Shown here piece by piece: positions 25,488-57,099 of a stretch of 64,000 nt of DNA. The notes under the pieces were generated by a model that saw nothing but the letters and a program-made list of their open reading frames with translations, was not told the origin of the DNA and did no database searches. This DNA is from Ridgeia piscesae (lineage: Eukaryota; Annelida; Polychaeta; Sabellida; Siboglinidae). Numbering within the stretch: the first letter of the stretch is position 1; each line of letters starts with the position of its first letter. Made by a program: the position numbers and the translations under genes. The stretch spans positions 303,501 through 367,500 of the forward strand of contig JAODUO010000064.1 of NCBI GenBank assembly GCA_025642075.2, written 5' to 3'.

Positions 25488-26094
25488 TAGTGCATGCCAA
25501 TGGTGGGCAACTGGAGCTGATCACAAGCCAGCTGGTACAGATAGATGCCTGTATGCCTGACAAGATGAGTCAGCAAATTATTGAAAGTATAGCTGAGAAG
25601 ATATGCTGTAGTGAAATACAGTAAGTAGGAGACAGACCATGAATGGTGAGAACACCAAAGGTACATAAGACAAACAAGAAATGTGATTGCTGTCTTGGAC
25701 AGAATTAAAACAAAGTGAATGAAGCGTAAGATATACCAGTATTCCATAATTGCAGAGATGAAAACACCAGCAGTACATCATATGGATATGCAAAATATCA
25801 ATATGGACAATGACCACACAGAATAACAGGCATGGCTAATAATTACAACTGAATGTTACTGCAGATAAATAGAGAAGACAAAATAGTTCAGTGGTGGAAG
25901 CTGCAACAAGCCAACAGAAGGCCTGGCAGTACATCTTAAACTGTGACAACATGCACAGAGTACGCCATACAAAGATGAAAAATTCCCAGCAATGGGAGAA
26001 CGAAGAGACAAAACATCAACGGTACACCATACAAACATGATAAAGACCCAAAACATACACGGTACACCATACACACACGAGAAAAGCCCATCTA

Positions 26095-26740
26095 TGTAAG
26101 TACGACCGCGTGCGTACACTAACGGTACACCCTACAAACACGATGAAGAGCCATTAATGCGAGTACGACCATGACAGAACATAAAGGGTACACCAAACAA
26201 ACATGTGGTACACCATACAATCACGATAAAGCCCCATCAAGGTAAGTACGACCGCGTGCGTACATTAACGGTACACCATACAAACAAGACAAGGGCACAT
26301 CAATATAAGTACGACCGTGTGCGTACACAACGGTACACCATACAAACAAGACAAGGACACATCAATATAAGTACGACCGTGTGCGTACACAACGGTACAC
26401 CATACAAACAAGACGACAAAGAATAAATGATACACCACGTAACCGCGCTAAAGCCCTATCAATGTGAGTACGACCGCGTGCGTACATTAACGGTACACCA
26501 TACAAACAAGACGATAAAGAATGAGTGTAGAGAACATAAACGGTACACCACGTAACCATGCTAAAGCCCTATCAATGTGAGTACGACCGCGTGCGTACAC
26601 TAACGGTACACCATACAAAAAAGAGAAGGACACATCAATGTAGGTACGACCGCGTGCGTACACAACGGTACACCATACAAATAAGACAAAGAAACGTCAA
26701 TGTGTGTACGACCGAGAGCGTACACTAGTAGAAGACACGA
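26095..26740. repeat. 62-bp tandem repeats with longer variants
   Basis: The core gtacgaccgcgtgcgtacac, followed by the string acggtacaccatacaaacaa, recurs near 26104, 26165, 26250, 26312, 26374, 26471, 26585, 26647 and 26708. Spacing is mostly 61-63 bp, with intervals of about 85, 97 and 114 bp. Looser copies extend left to about 25980. The array lies immediately downstream (on the minus strand) of the hydrolase fragment. Confidence 0.85.
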
Positions 26741-26979
26741 CGAAGACAATCACAGGATCAACGGTCGCATGAGACAAATCATTAGTGCCGATGTCAATAA
26801 TATCCGCGCTCGGTGACAGTTCCCCGGTCGAGCGATCTAGGGTAAGACCCCCTGAGATCGTGGTAAAACACGGCGGAAAAAGGATCAGCCACATCTAAAT
26901 CTGCACCAAAGATGCGAGAATTGTCGGTACTAAATACATAACGCTGTAGGCGGCGTATCAAACTGTGGCCGAGAATCAA
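26697..26979 (-). pseudogene. SGNH hydrolase fragment
   Basis: The minus strand opens with ILGHSLIRRLQRYVF (block I GxS) and, after a frame break at the G-run near 26850, continues with ADIIDIGTNDLSHATVDPV (block III GTND). The catalytic Asp-x-x-His block is absent. The reading frame instead enters the 62-bp repeats. SGNH hydrolases of mobile elements are predicted esterases. This one is truncated. Confidence 0.65.
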
Positions 26980-27249
26980 TAGCTCACAATCGCCAAACCA
27001 TTATCCAGCAGACAAGTTAACCCCGGCGCACTAGGAAGTAACGAGCGAAAATGGGCGACAGGCGGAAATGAAGATGTGACACTTAACTACATAACACAAC
27101 AAGATAATCAAGTCAAAAGACGCTTAGAAAGCGGACAGTTTAAGTATAAAGCAGGATTAAAGCCCGTTACACAACAACGTAGCTTGACTTGATACAAACC
27201 TTGAAATAAAGAAAATTAACCTCTGTGTTGGCTCTGTTTACAAAACACT

Positions 27250-29245
27250 CGCTGCAGCTCAGAGACCCAACACAGAGGGATGACGCTTGTGAAGCTACGG
27301 GGTCACCCCTGCAAATTCACCATGCATTGCTTGGCGTATTACGGACCGTTACTCGGCCTCCGGATTACAGTGTTGTCTAACACAATATTAATAAACAGAT
27401 CAATTTCACATCACATTGGATAAATACTATGTTGAGAGGTTTGTAAAAATATTCATTTATTAATTGATTTTACTGTTATAGCACGCCCATACACGTATGC
27501 ATGTTGATGTTTACTAAATATTAGATAGGCGAGCAGAGGCTTACTAGATAGTAGATAGACAATTGTGATTACAGTTATCATGCCTAAGATTAATCTAATC
27601 ACATGGAGTCCAATAAGTTAATGCGTATCCTGTCTTATTGCGCTTCATTTCATCGTAGCAGTTGAAAACAAGCAAGTTGTATGTCGTTTAAAAAGTAGTC
27701 AAACATGCATACGTATGATTGATAACGCCATTGTTTTTACAAGCATATGCTCCTAAAATGTGTAGCTATTATTGTATGTAGTTACACTGATTTACCTGAA
27801 GTATGTATGTTCGAAATAAGTAGGCATAAATAGTTAGGCGAAACATCTAAGTTTGGCATACATACGCGAAGTCGAACTGCAGATCCGGCATAGACCTCTA
27901 AGGTGACTGGATCGCAAAAGCTGTGACGTAGAACTCAATTAACGTTGCGGTCGGCATGTACAGTTTTGGCGTAAGTTCGTGCGTATTGCCTTAGGTGATG
28001 GTGGCTTTGTTGACATCAATATTAACAACAGAGTTACGGATACATAGTTTCGGTGTAATGGAGAAGCCAATGATACCAATGGCCAAGGCGAAGGGAGGTT
28101 GTAACATGTTTATGTTAACGCTTGGCGAAAATGAAGATAACCTGTGTTTTACTTTGGTCCGAAAGGAGGGTGTGGGATGTCATCCATGACTTCACATGAT
28201 CGGTGAGATGCGATATGCGATCAGCGGCAATGACAGAATGAGGCTACTGATCGTGAGGCTACTGGTCGTAATGGTGGATGTCATCAGTATACATGTCTCA
28301 GAATAATTGGTGACGTCCAATGACGCTGTTGAACCCTAGGCAATATATTCGGAATAAAAAGGATTCGAGCAGACAACTCTGCCTGCAGTACTCCAACGTG
28401 TAGATTGATACATCGCTGTGAAAGTTGAAAACGCGAACTGACGTATCCAACTTTCATAGCCTGCGTTAGTTGACAAAGTTATAATTGCACGCTGTGTATT
28501 GGTGCATATGATCATCTGTGAGGGTGGTAGAGACGCATATGATGATGAACACAGCTGAAGGCAACATAGTTGATGTGTTTTGGCAAATGTCAAAGGTGAT
28601 GAAATTGGCACACGCCCCAAAAATCTTCAACATCACCTCCCTTCCCGGCAAAGGGAACAATCAAGACCGCTATATCACACTTTATAATAAGTCCGAGGTC
28701 ACGAAGACATCGCTCCGTCCCACCCTCACTCTGATGCATTCTAAGTACGATTCTATGTATTATTCAAAACAACAGCCGTTGCTCATCTGAGACAGTGGAC
28801 GAGTTCGGTCAAAACACAAAACAGTCGAGGTCTACGATTGATATCTGTTTGCTGCCCCTGGAAGTTCAAAACATACAAGGACATGTTTACGTGAAAGAGC
28901 AGGACGACGCACGTGAAGGGACAGCACAAAGCTACGATTGTATGGTCAATGGAATAGAGTAGCGCCGCCTGGTGAATGCTGATTGAACGACAATTTGTAC
29001 CCAGGTTGATCTCCAGAGGGGAAGCAAAGTTGCCGAGCTTCACAGAAGAACAAATCCAGTGGCGCTGCAAGGGTTGGCGGTGCATGGGTGCACAACAAAT
29101 GTTGGTGACCCACACCCCCGACACACAATTCTGTATTTTCAATGTAATCGATTTGCTACACTAGGGTAACATTCTTACAGCTATGGCGGAGGTGGCTCAG
29201 TCGGAGATTGATCAAAATCCACGAGATGCACATTGTGTCGAAACC
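27250..29245. other. No recognisable gene in 2 kb
   Basis: A 12-bp perfect inverted repeat (cctctgtgttgg, with its complement ccaacacagagg) spans about 27220-27285. On the minus strand, frames between about 29140 and 27900 stay open for stretches of 60-120 codons (for example 29142-28783 and 28620-28336) but match no family known to me, and the plus strand is equally open in places. An old unrecognised mobile element is as likely as a gene relic. Confidence 0.4.
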
Positions 29246-29742
29246 AAAAGCCGACTTCGAGTGGCCTACTCGGGTTACTCGTCTAACCCTAAAGTGGTTT
29301 CCGGTTTACGCTGCGCACGCATTACCACGAGAGTAATCCAACTGAACAGCGAAGATCGTGACCACGGAGATAAACCCTTAAGTAAATAAATACAATCAAG
29401 TAATCAATTGCTCAGTGTGTAAATTGTGATGTTCATCTTCTTGGTCTTAAATTATAATTAATAGAATATGGTGATTTTAATCCGTATGTAAACGATTGTG
29501 TCGTGTAATGTTTAATTAATTTATCCTGCGGTAGGGGCCTACGTTCCCAATTGGCTATCACAGCTAATGACACAGTTACTCGAGTTAATCCTTTCCAAAC
29601 TGCGATTTCCTCGGGTAACGGCCTTCAAGATTGACCTTGTTTATCTATGTCAAAAAGGGTCACGTAAGCAAGTGATCTTAGATGTTCGATTGGGATTTGG
29701 ATTAGTCGAGTTACTCGCATAACTCAATCGAAGTCGGCCAAA
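29246..29742. mobile_element. MITE with about 35-40-bp terminal inverted repeats
   Basis: The left end reads gccgacttcgagtggcctac and the right end (29700-29742) is its diverged inverse, gagttactcgcataactc followed by aatcgaagtcggcc. The interior is about 420 bp and non-coding. The right half matches 13556-13716 in opposite orientation. Confidence 0.75.
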
Positions 29743-29997
29743 GCGGTAACTGCAGTATTTACTTCTTGTTCGGTAGAAAGACCTTCGTTTCGTGACAGTG
29801 CTCGGTAAAATCTTATAATTCGACTTATCCTACTATCCGACCTGCCTAACTCTCCCCTGTCTGTGCACGAGCACGTTGCCTTTCTCCACAAACACTTTGA
29901 CATCACGACTCTGTGAAAACATCACCCTCCCTCTGTGTGAATCGGCGCACAGCAGGCAACGGCGCAGAATATCTGACACATGATATTTTCAAGATTA

Positions 29998-30307
29998 TAC
30001 CATAAAAGGTAAGGTCTTATATACCGTAGTGTCCAATCCCCAGGGCTTCTCAAAGCGCATTACTTTACTTCCCTGTTCTTTCGAACGCCATCTCAACTTC
30101 TCTGGAAAGCATACAGCCATGCCGTAATTAATGCGCGAATGTTGCTCATACAAATATCCACCACTGTATATAGATAAGTAGTCGTTTATACAGCTGAACG
30201 GACTGGAGCAATGTAGAATGATACTCTTTGCCCAAGGTTTTAACACCGCAGGATTCGAGCCCGGGTTCTCATAGTCGAGAGTCTACCCCTGAGCCACTGT
30301 GCTCTAC
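29998..30307 (-). mobile_element. tRNA-derived SINE
   Basis: On the minus strand the head gagcacagtggctcaggggt and an RNA polymerase III B-box-like ggctcgaatcc are followed by the body (accttgggcaaag, ctacattgctccagt). The tail has gcgctttgag and gtatataagac. It is collinear with the plus-strand SINE at 36483-36820. It would have been mobilised by LINE machinery in trans. Confidence 0.85.
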
Positions 30308-32042
30308 AGATCATCAGTCTGTCTTACTAGACAGTCCCTGTCTGAATGTCTTATTTGGTAGTTAATTACTCACCCTCATATATGACGTACTTAACTACAT
30401 AGTACATTCGGGGTACAGCGAATTGAGATATATTGGCTCAGTTTGACAGGTGATTCAACGTGCTTTAGAACAAGAAACTAGAAAGAATGTGAAGTTCCGA
30501 TATGACGTTATGGTAGACGGAGACAGTATACGTTTCAGTGAGCAGTATATTACAGAAAAGTGTGTGTTCATGACGGTGGCCTTACAATAGGGCGTGTAAG
30601 TCTCGCGCATGAAAACGAGGTTTGGTGCAGTTGGGGGCAGGAAGTCCATATTCTCCATGTTAACATATAGGACTTTGTTTTGTTTTTGGTTGTAATAATC
30701 GAACTGTTCCCAAATAACGTATTTCAGTTATATTGTCCGGAGGATTATTACAAGCAGAAGCAATTGAACACTTTTCTTGTGACAATGATCACGGAAATGA
30801 TCATGGTTGCATTAGCGGCAAGTACTTGTGTTTGGCGATCTCGACTAATAATGAAGAGTGCCATTTTTCGCGCAGTACAATCTATTTGGGGCAAACGTAT
30901 ACATGTGTTATGATTATGTGCATTTAGACAATTTGTCAGATATAAGTGCTTATCGAAACCACAACGCACAGCAATGTAAAATGCCAATCCCGTAAATGAT
31001 ACAGACGGCCTAAAATCGAGTCTATTATATGCACTAAGTAAATCGCTATATGTCTATGATAGTGTGGTAAACTCAATATTAAATCAGACATAAGAAAGGT
31101 ATAACACAAGGTATTTATAACCTGATTTTCCTAGTATTCATCAGTCGGAAGCTACAACTGTCATCAATCGTTAGAATATTATTCTTGTGTCCAGTCCCCA
31201 ATCAGCTCCAGGCTCGCGGAGTCTCGCCATGTATCGTGGCACACTTACAGGCCCTATAAGGTAGGAATGTGCTGAAAAAGATATTTCCTATTTCTTGTGT
31301 CGCGGACTGTAATATAAAAACTATCATGATGAAAATTTCTGGTGCTGATCATTCTCAGATTACGATGCAGTATCAGTTAGCTATATATTAATACGCCTGC
31401 TCGGTAAATTGTAATGATGTCACCTCCCAAGCGCCGAGATCCTTTCGCCTCCTGTGTTCATTCGCTTCCTTGGATCATTTTACTCTGATCTTCTTTACCA
31501 TACGATATATATTAAGATTGTAAGACATGACACATTCGTTCTCAGTTGTTAGTTCATCTGCTTTTAAAGATGGCAGCCCATTACGGAATATGTTAATTAC
31601 GCAGCAACAGCGTATGCGTGTTTGCGTTTGCGGTATGCGTGTTAAAACGCTTCCACATAGGCATAACATTATACTTATACAATTATACTTCTATTTCTAC
31701 AGAAAGCACATATGCAAAAACGAACAGCCACCTATTTTAATAAATAAGTGAACCGCTAGTACGTTAGAATGGGGTAATGTTCTGATATAAAACGTGTTTT
31801 ACGTTGTTAGCTAGACGTCTTGCTATCTGACAGACGTTATCACGGTAACAAGGATACAACAAGAACATGTACATAACGTCACTTACATTGATAGGAGGGG
31901 CTTGAAATACTGTTATTGTCACCGTTAGTGTTAACAGTGAATCATAACGCCATTTACAGGTATTTCGCTATGCTTTAATATAATAGCTTTCAAGTGGGGG
32001 ACATTGTGTTTTAGCAGAGTCAGCTTGAAGAAAAGATTTGCC
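30308..32042. other. No gene seen: upstream region of the SEA/EGF gene
   Basis: No TATA box or start site could be fixed. A ttttag just before 32014 could be the acceptor of a 5'-UTR intron. Short frames have no family signature. Confidence 0.4.
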
Positions 32043-51838
<19,796 letters not shown>

Positions 51839-52159
51839 AATAAGTAGTACCGAGTTGAATGTTCAATGATCTAAAATCCAAAGTCCCTAAGATTCATGTG
51901 CTAGTTTGTTGTGAAATGCACAAATATCATTACTATAACAACTGGATAGCTTTAACATTTCCATGTTGAAGTTCTCTTTTTCTCCATAAGATAAACTCAG
52001 TGTTTCGCTGTGTTGTAGACATGGCCGCTCTTTACCGTGCCTCATCGGTTCTAAACACTGGAAATCACTCCAAATGAGACTCTCTTTTACAGGGAATGGT
52101 ATTGCTGTGCTGACTGGTTTCTTTTTGTTGTGTAGCAACATGGTATCATAATGATATAC

Positions 52160-52160
<1 letters not shown>
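51839..52160. other. 3' flank of the gene
   Basis: This is probably 3' UTR at first. No canonical aataaa occurs in this stretch; the nearest is at about 52939, beyond the microsatellite. No other gene is seen. Confidence 0.4.
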
Positions 52161-52855
<695 letters not shown>

Positions 52856-53320
52856 CATTATTGCAACTTGAGGCTTAACGCCGACATTATATACACAAAT
52901 CTATGCGATGTACAATTGGATGAATGTATCGTTTCTGTAATAAACCACTATCATCATCAACAGAACATCCCAGTGGTGATTAGTGTAACGAAAGCGTCTC
53001 ATAGATCGATACAATTAAAAAATAGCATGTTTTCTTTTATTTAACACATTTGTAATTTCAGACATTACGTTTACAACGATACGTATAATGGAAATGTTTT
53101 CTTTAAACCCATTCTCACAAGGATTCAGTGTATTGCACGTTTTATTAATGTACTAGCTCCATCAACGTGGATTGGTAACGTTCTTTTCTCACAATGGTTC
53201 GCCCTGTTGTTTTGGGAGCCTACGTTTCTCTTCCCTTCGGGAGATCTGTGTTTCTTGCTTAGGTCTTAATGTGTATATATTGTAATTGTATATTATGATC
53301 AAAACGGGGTTTAGGGTGCG
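52856..53320. other. No gene seen
   Basis: Spacer between microsatellites with no recognisable coding or RNA features. Confidence 0.45.
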
Positions 53321-53325
53321 ATTTG

Positions 53326-53326
<1 letters not shown>

Positions 53327-53391
<65 letters not shown>

Positions 53392-53412
53392 TAACGACGC
53401 AATTATGATCAT

Positions 53413-53486
<74 letters not shown>

Positions 53487-53487
53487 C
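53327..53487. repeat. Two (AT)n tracts split by 28 bp
   Basis: AT at 53330-53388 and 53415-53487, separated by a short unique stretch. Confidence 0.97.
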
Positions 53488-53927
53488 GTGTATATTAAAG
53501 TTATCAGAAAACAATAAATTTACAAATATTTATATATAACATGTTTACTGTCTGCTTACGGTACAAGCGCTGCATCAAGCACACTGTATTGTAACAACCA
53601 ACATGTTCAATCATTGTTGGAGCATGTTTTATGTGTCACAGAAATTATATGAATACCCAAGAACATTTTCTTTGGCATTACACAGTTGAATGGTGTTATT
53701 AATTATTTGCTCAACTGCACTGCACTCTGAAATTGTGTGCAATCCTGGATGTCAATCGTTATATACTTTACATATCAGTCTATAACATGCAAAGATCTGC
53801 TTTTATATTAGCTATGGAAATAAATTTATTTTTAAAATATGAACCATTTTGTGTATGTTATGTGATGCGATGGTTGCAAAATTGTCATCAGGCCTTAAAA
53901 TTATCTACCTATCTATATTAGTCTTAC
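53488..53927. other. No gene seen
   Basis: AT-rich spacer without recognisable features. Confidence 0.45.
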
Positions 53928-55910
53928 TACTAATATTGGCGATACATGTTTGACGTACATCAAGTTATATTCCGTGTTGGAATCCCGGTATTGTCGTATT
54001 GGCCTATGGGCATGTTTCATCAGGGATCGCTGCCGCTGATTACGTTTTCACTACCTTTGGCATAGCCTCGATTGCACATGTTCCACGAGGTGGCAGCACT
54101 GTTTCCGTTTCCGTTTGGTAGATTAGTGTTATGTTGCCACCACGGCGGCCTTACCCTACAATATGGTAGATTAATGTTATGTTGCCACCACGGCGGCCTT
54201 ACTACAATATGGTAGATTAATGTTATGTTGCCACCAGGGCGGCCTTACCCTACAATATGGTAGATTAATGTTAGTTGCCACCACGGCGGCCTTACCCTAC
54301 AATATGGTAGATTAATGTTATGTTGCCACCACGGCGGCCTTACCCTACAATATGGTAGATTAATGTTATGTTGCCACCACGGCGGCCTTACCCTACAATA
54401 TGGTAGATTAATGTTATGTTGCCACCACGGCGGCCTTACCCTACAATATGGTAGATTAATGTTATGTTGCCACCACGGCGGCCTTACCGTACAATATGGT
54501 AGATTAATGTTATGTTGCCACCACGGCGGCCTTACCCTACAATATGGTAGATTAATGTTACGTTGCCACCACGGCGGCCTTACCCTACAATATGGTAGAT
54601 TAATGTTACGTTGCCACCACGGCGGCCTTACCCTACAATATGGTAGATTAATGTTACGTTGCCACCACGGCGGCCTTACCCTACAATATGGTAGATTAAT
54701 GTTACGTTGCCACCACGGCGGCCTTACCCTACAATATGGTAGATTAATGTTATGTTGCCACCACGGCGGCCTTACCCTACAATATGGTAGATTAATGTTA
54801 CGTTGCCACCACGGCGGCCTTACCCTACAATATGGTAGATTAATGTTACGTTGCCACCACGGCGGCCTTACCTTACAATATGGTAGATTAATGTTATGTT
54901 GCCACCAGGGCGGCCTTACCCTACAATATGGTAGATTAATGTTACGTTGCCACCACGGCGGCCTTACCCTACAATATGGTAGATTAATGTTACGTTGCCA
55001 CCAGGGCGGCCTTACCCTACAATATGGTAGATTAATGTTATGTTGCCACCACGGCGGCCTTACCCTACAATATGGTAGATTAATGTTACGTTGCCACCAC
55101 GGCGGCCTTACCCTACAATATGGTAGATTAATGTTATGTTGCCACCAGGGCGGCCTTACCCTACAATATGGTAGATTAATGTTATGTTGCCACCACGGCG
55201 GCCTTACCCTACAATATGGTAGATTAATGTTACGTTGCCACCAGGGCGGCCTTACCCTACAATATGATAGATTAATGTTATGTTGCCACCAGGGCGGCCT
55301 TACCCTACAATATGGTAGATTAATGTTATGTTGCCACCAGGGCGGCCTTACCCTACAATATGGTAGATTAATGTTACGTTGCCACCAGGGCGGCCTTACC
55401 CTACAATATGGTAGATTAATGTTACGTTGCCACCACGGCGGCCTTACCCTACAATATGGTAGATTAATGTTACGTTGCCACCACGGCGGCCTTACCCTAC
55501 AATATGGTAGATTAATGTTACGTTGCCACCACGGCGGCCTTACCCTACAATATGGTAGATTAATGTTACGTTGCCACCACGGCGGCCTTACCCTACAATA
55601 TGGTAGATTAATGTTACGTTGCCACCACGGCGGCCTTACCCTACAATATGGTAGATTAATGTTATGTTGCCACCAGGGCGGCCTTACCCTACAATATGGT
55701 AGATTAATGTTACGTTGCCACCTCGGCGGCCTTACCCTACAATATGGTAGTGACGCTATCGGCTCTCAGGTCAACTATCCAATAAAACTAAAATAAAGAT
55801 ATACTTTTATATGATAATAGTATACTATAACAAATATTCAACATTAAACAATTTGCAGTTATTTATGATACAGCAATTATGTTAGTATTAACCTCGATTA
55901 CCCAGGTTTC
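53928..55910 (+). mobile_element. Dispersed element, copy with expanded 48-bp minisatellite
   Basis: The left flank (ttggcgatacatgtttgacg, atgtttcatcagggatcgct, ccacgaggtggcagcactgt) and right flank (gacgctatcggct, aactaaaataaagatatact) match 13780-14230. Between them the single core of that copy is replaced by about 34 tandem units. The element is non-coding and its class is unknown. Confidence 0.85.
54116..55751 (+). repeat. 48-bp minisatellite, about 34 copies
   Basis: The unit is atggtagattaatgttacgt followed by tgccaccacggcggccttac and cctacaat. Two variable sites (ttatgtt/ttacgtt and ccaccacgg/ccaccaggg) alternate in a non-random order along the array. The first few units carry 2-3-bp deletions. 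The 16-codon period keeps one frame open for 493 codons, which I regard as an artefact. Confidence 0.97.
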
Positions 55911-56063
55911 GTGAGGTAGCAGCACTATTTTGCCTCTCGTATGAATCAAACCAAAAGGCCTTCTCGGCGAATATATGCAGCGAGCTAGAGTCGGTTAAGC
56001 GAGACTACCCCCGGCATATCCCTTCTATAAACTTAGTCTGGGAGCCAACTGCCATGTTTCCCT

Positions 56064-56531
56064 TAACCTTGCATTGTTGTATTAAGTTTTTTTGCTGTTG
56101 ATTTTGGTAGCCAAGGGTCTCTATATTCAGAAACTGCTTGATGACATGTTGTCACCCTTGAGATTAGAACTAAGTATTATGTTAATATCGTATTACATAA
56201 TGGTAATTTCCAAGATGGCTGCCAAGATGGCCGCCGTAACACTAAAACTGGCATATCTCCTTAACTATTTACTCCAAATTAGTCGTGAAGGTATCTATCA
56301 CTGGGTATTTTGGAGACACATCTCTCTTTATCAGATCAAAGTTCATATACTGGTGAGGTCATCTAAAAATCCAAGATGGCTGCCAGTTTATAAGCACTGG
56401 TATATATTATATACTATTCAATCTTGGAAAAAAAGGGTGACAACATGTCATCAAGCAGTTTCTGAAAATAGAGACCCTTGGCTACCAAAATCAACAGTAA
56501 AAAAAAACTTAATACAACAATGCAAGGTCAA
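56064..56531. mobile_element. MITE with about 95-bp terminal inverted repeats
   Basis: The left arm about 56064-56160 (accttgcattgttgtattaa, ttttggtagccaagggtctc, gatgacatgttgtcaccctt) is repeated inverted at about 56435-56531. The interior is about 270 bp and non-coding. The target-site duplication is not resolved. Confidence 0.85.
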
Positions 56532-56544
56532 CTCTCTCTGCTCC

Positions 56545-56705
56545 CGGACTAACTCCTCCTTTTACGTCAGACATTCAAATCGCCTACGATGAATGTGGTC
56601 GGCCCCCGGTCGAGTGATATAATCATGGCTGATTTCAGTCGCATGCTGCTGGTATTGCATGCAATATTTATGATGTGAATGGTTCATTGTATTAGCTTCC
56701 TACCA
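56545..56705 (+). repeat. Diverged repeat shared with 61155-61310
   Basis: The order of short matches (aactcctc, cgatgaatgtggtcgg, ccggtc, gcatgcaatatttatgatgt) is collinear with 61160-61300. It lies on the downstream side of the minus-strand relic at 57100-58140. Confidence 0.6.
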
Positions 56706-57099
56706 ATATTGTAAACAAAGTTGATTGTTCTTTATTCCTCTCATGTCAAACCGTGCATGGTTTTGTGCTTGCAATCGCAATAACCGCAGTCGGTTGATGT
56801 TGTCTGTTTACGTAAAGATCGTCATAATGTCATTGTGTCATCCCGTAACGCGCCTTCGTCATACGTACGCTGCAACAATAAAGCGCTGCGCGATTCCAGT
56901 CGACTCCCGTCTTGGCCGTTGTGTTCTAAAGCCTGGTTCTCTGTCAATTTGTCCTCCTTCATTCCTCATTCTAGCATATCCGTCTCTTCCCTGGCTTCGA
57001 AGAGAGCCACAGATAATACATTTTGTCGAGAGCTTCTAGTAGATGACTCAACCCGATTTGTGAGGTTTTCGCATTGTACCATCAGCATGAAAAATGGCC

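Larger units (their letters stand above)
24060..27250 (-). mobile_element. Tyrosine-recombinase element with SGNH fragment
   Basis: On the minus strand an SGNH hydrolase fragment (26979-26697), a repeat block, a short ORF (25487-25156) and a tyrosine recombinase (25184-24203) follow one another. YR retrotransposons of the DIRS/Ngaro group carry such a recombinase, and some Ngaro elements also carry an SGNH-type hydrolase. I see no reverse transcriptase here, so this is a deleted Ngaro-like element or a YR-only element. The boundaries are guesses. Confidence 0.55.

Noticed and set aside
26095..26740. CRISPR array
   Set aside because: Units are tandem and diverged with no constant repeats and unique spacers; the context is eukaryotic.
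30680..31751. Several 60-80-codon frames upstream of the gene
   Set aside because: No motifs, no splice-site support, overlapping in several frames.
54315..55796. 493-codon plus-strand frame of 16-residue repeats
   Set aside because: By-product of the 48-bp minisatellite; it starts and ends with the array and its flanks are a non-coding dispersed element.
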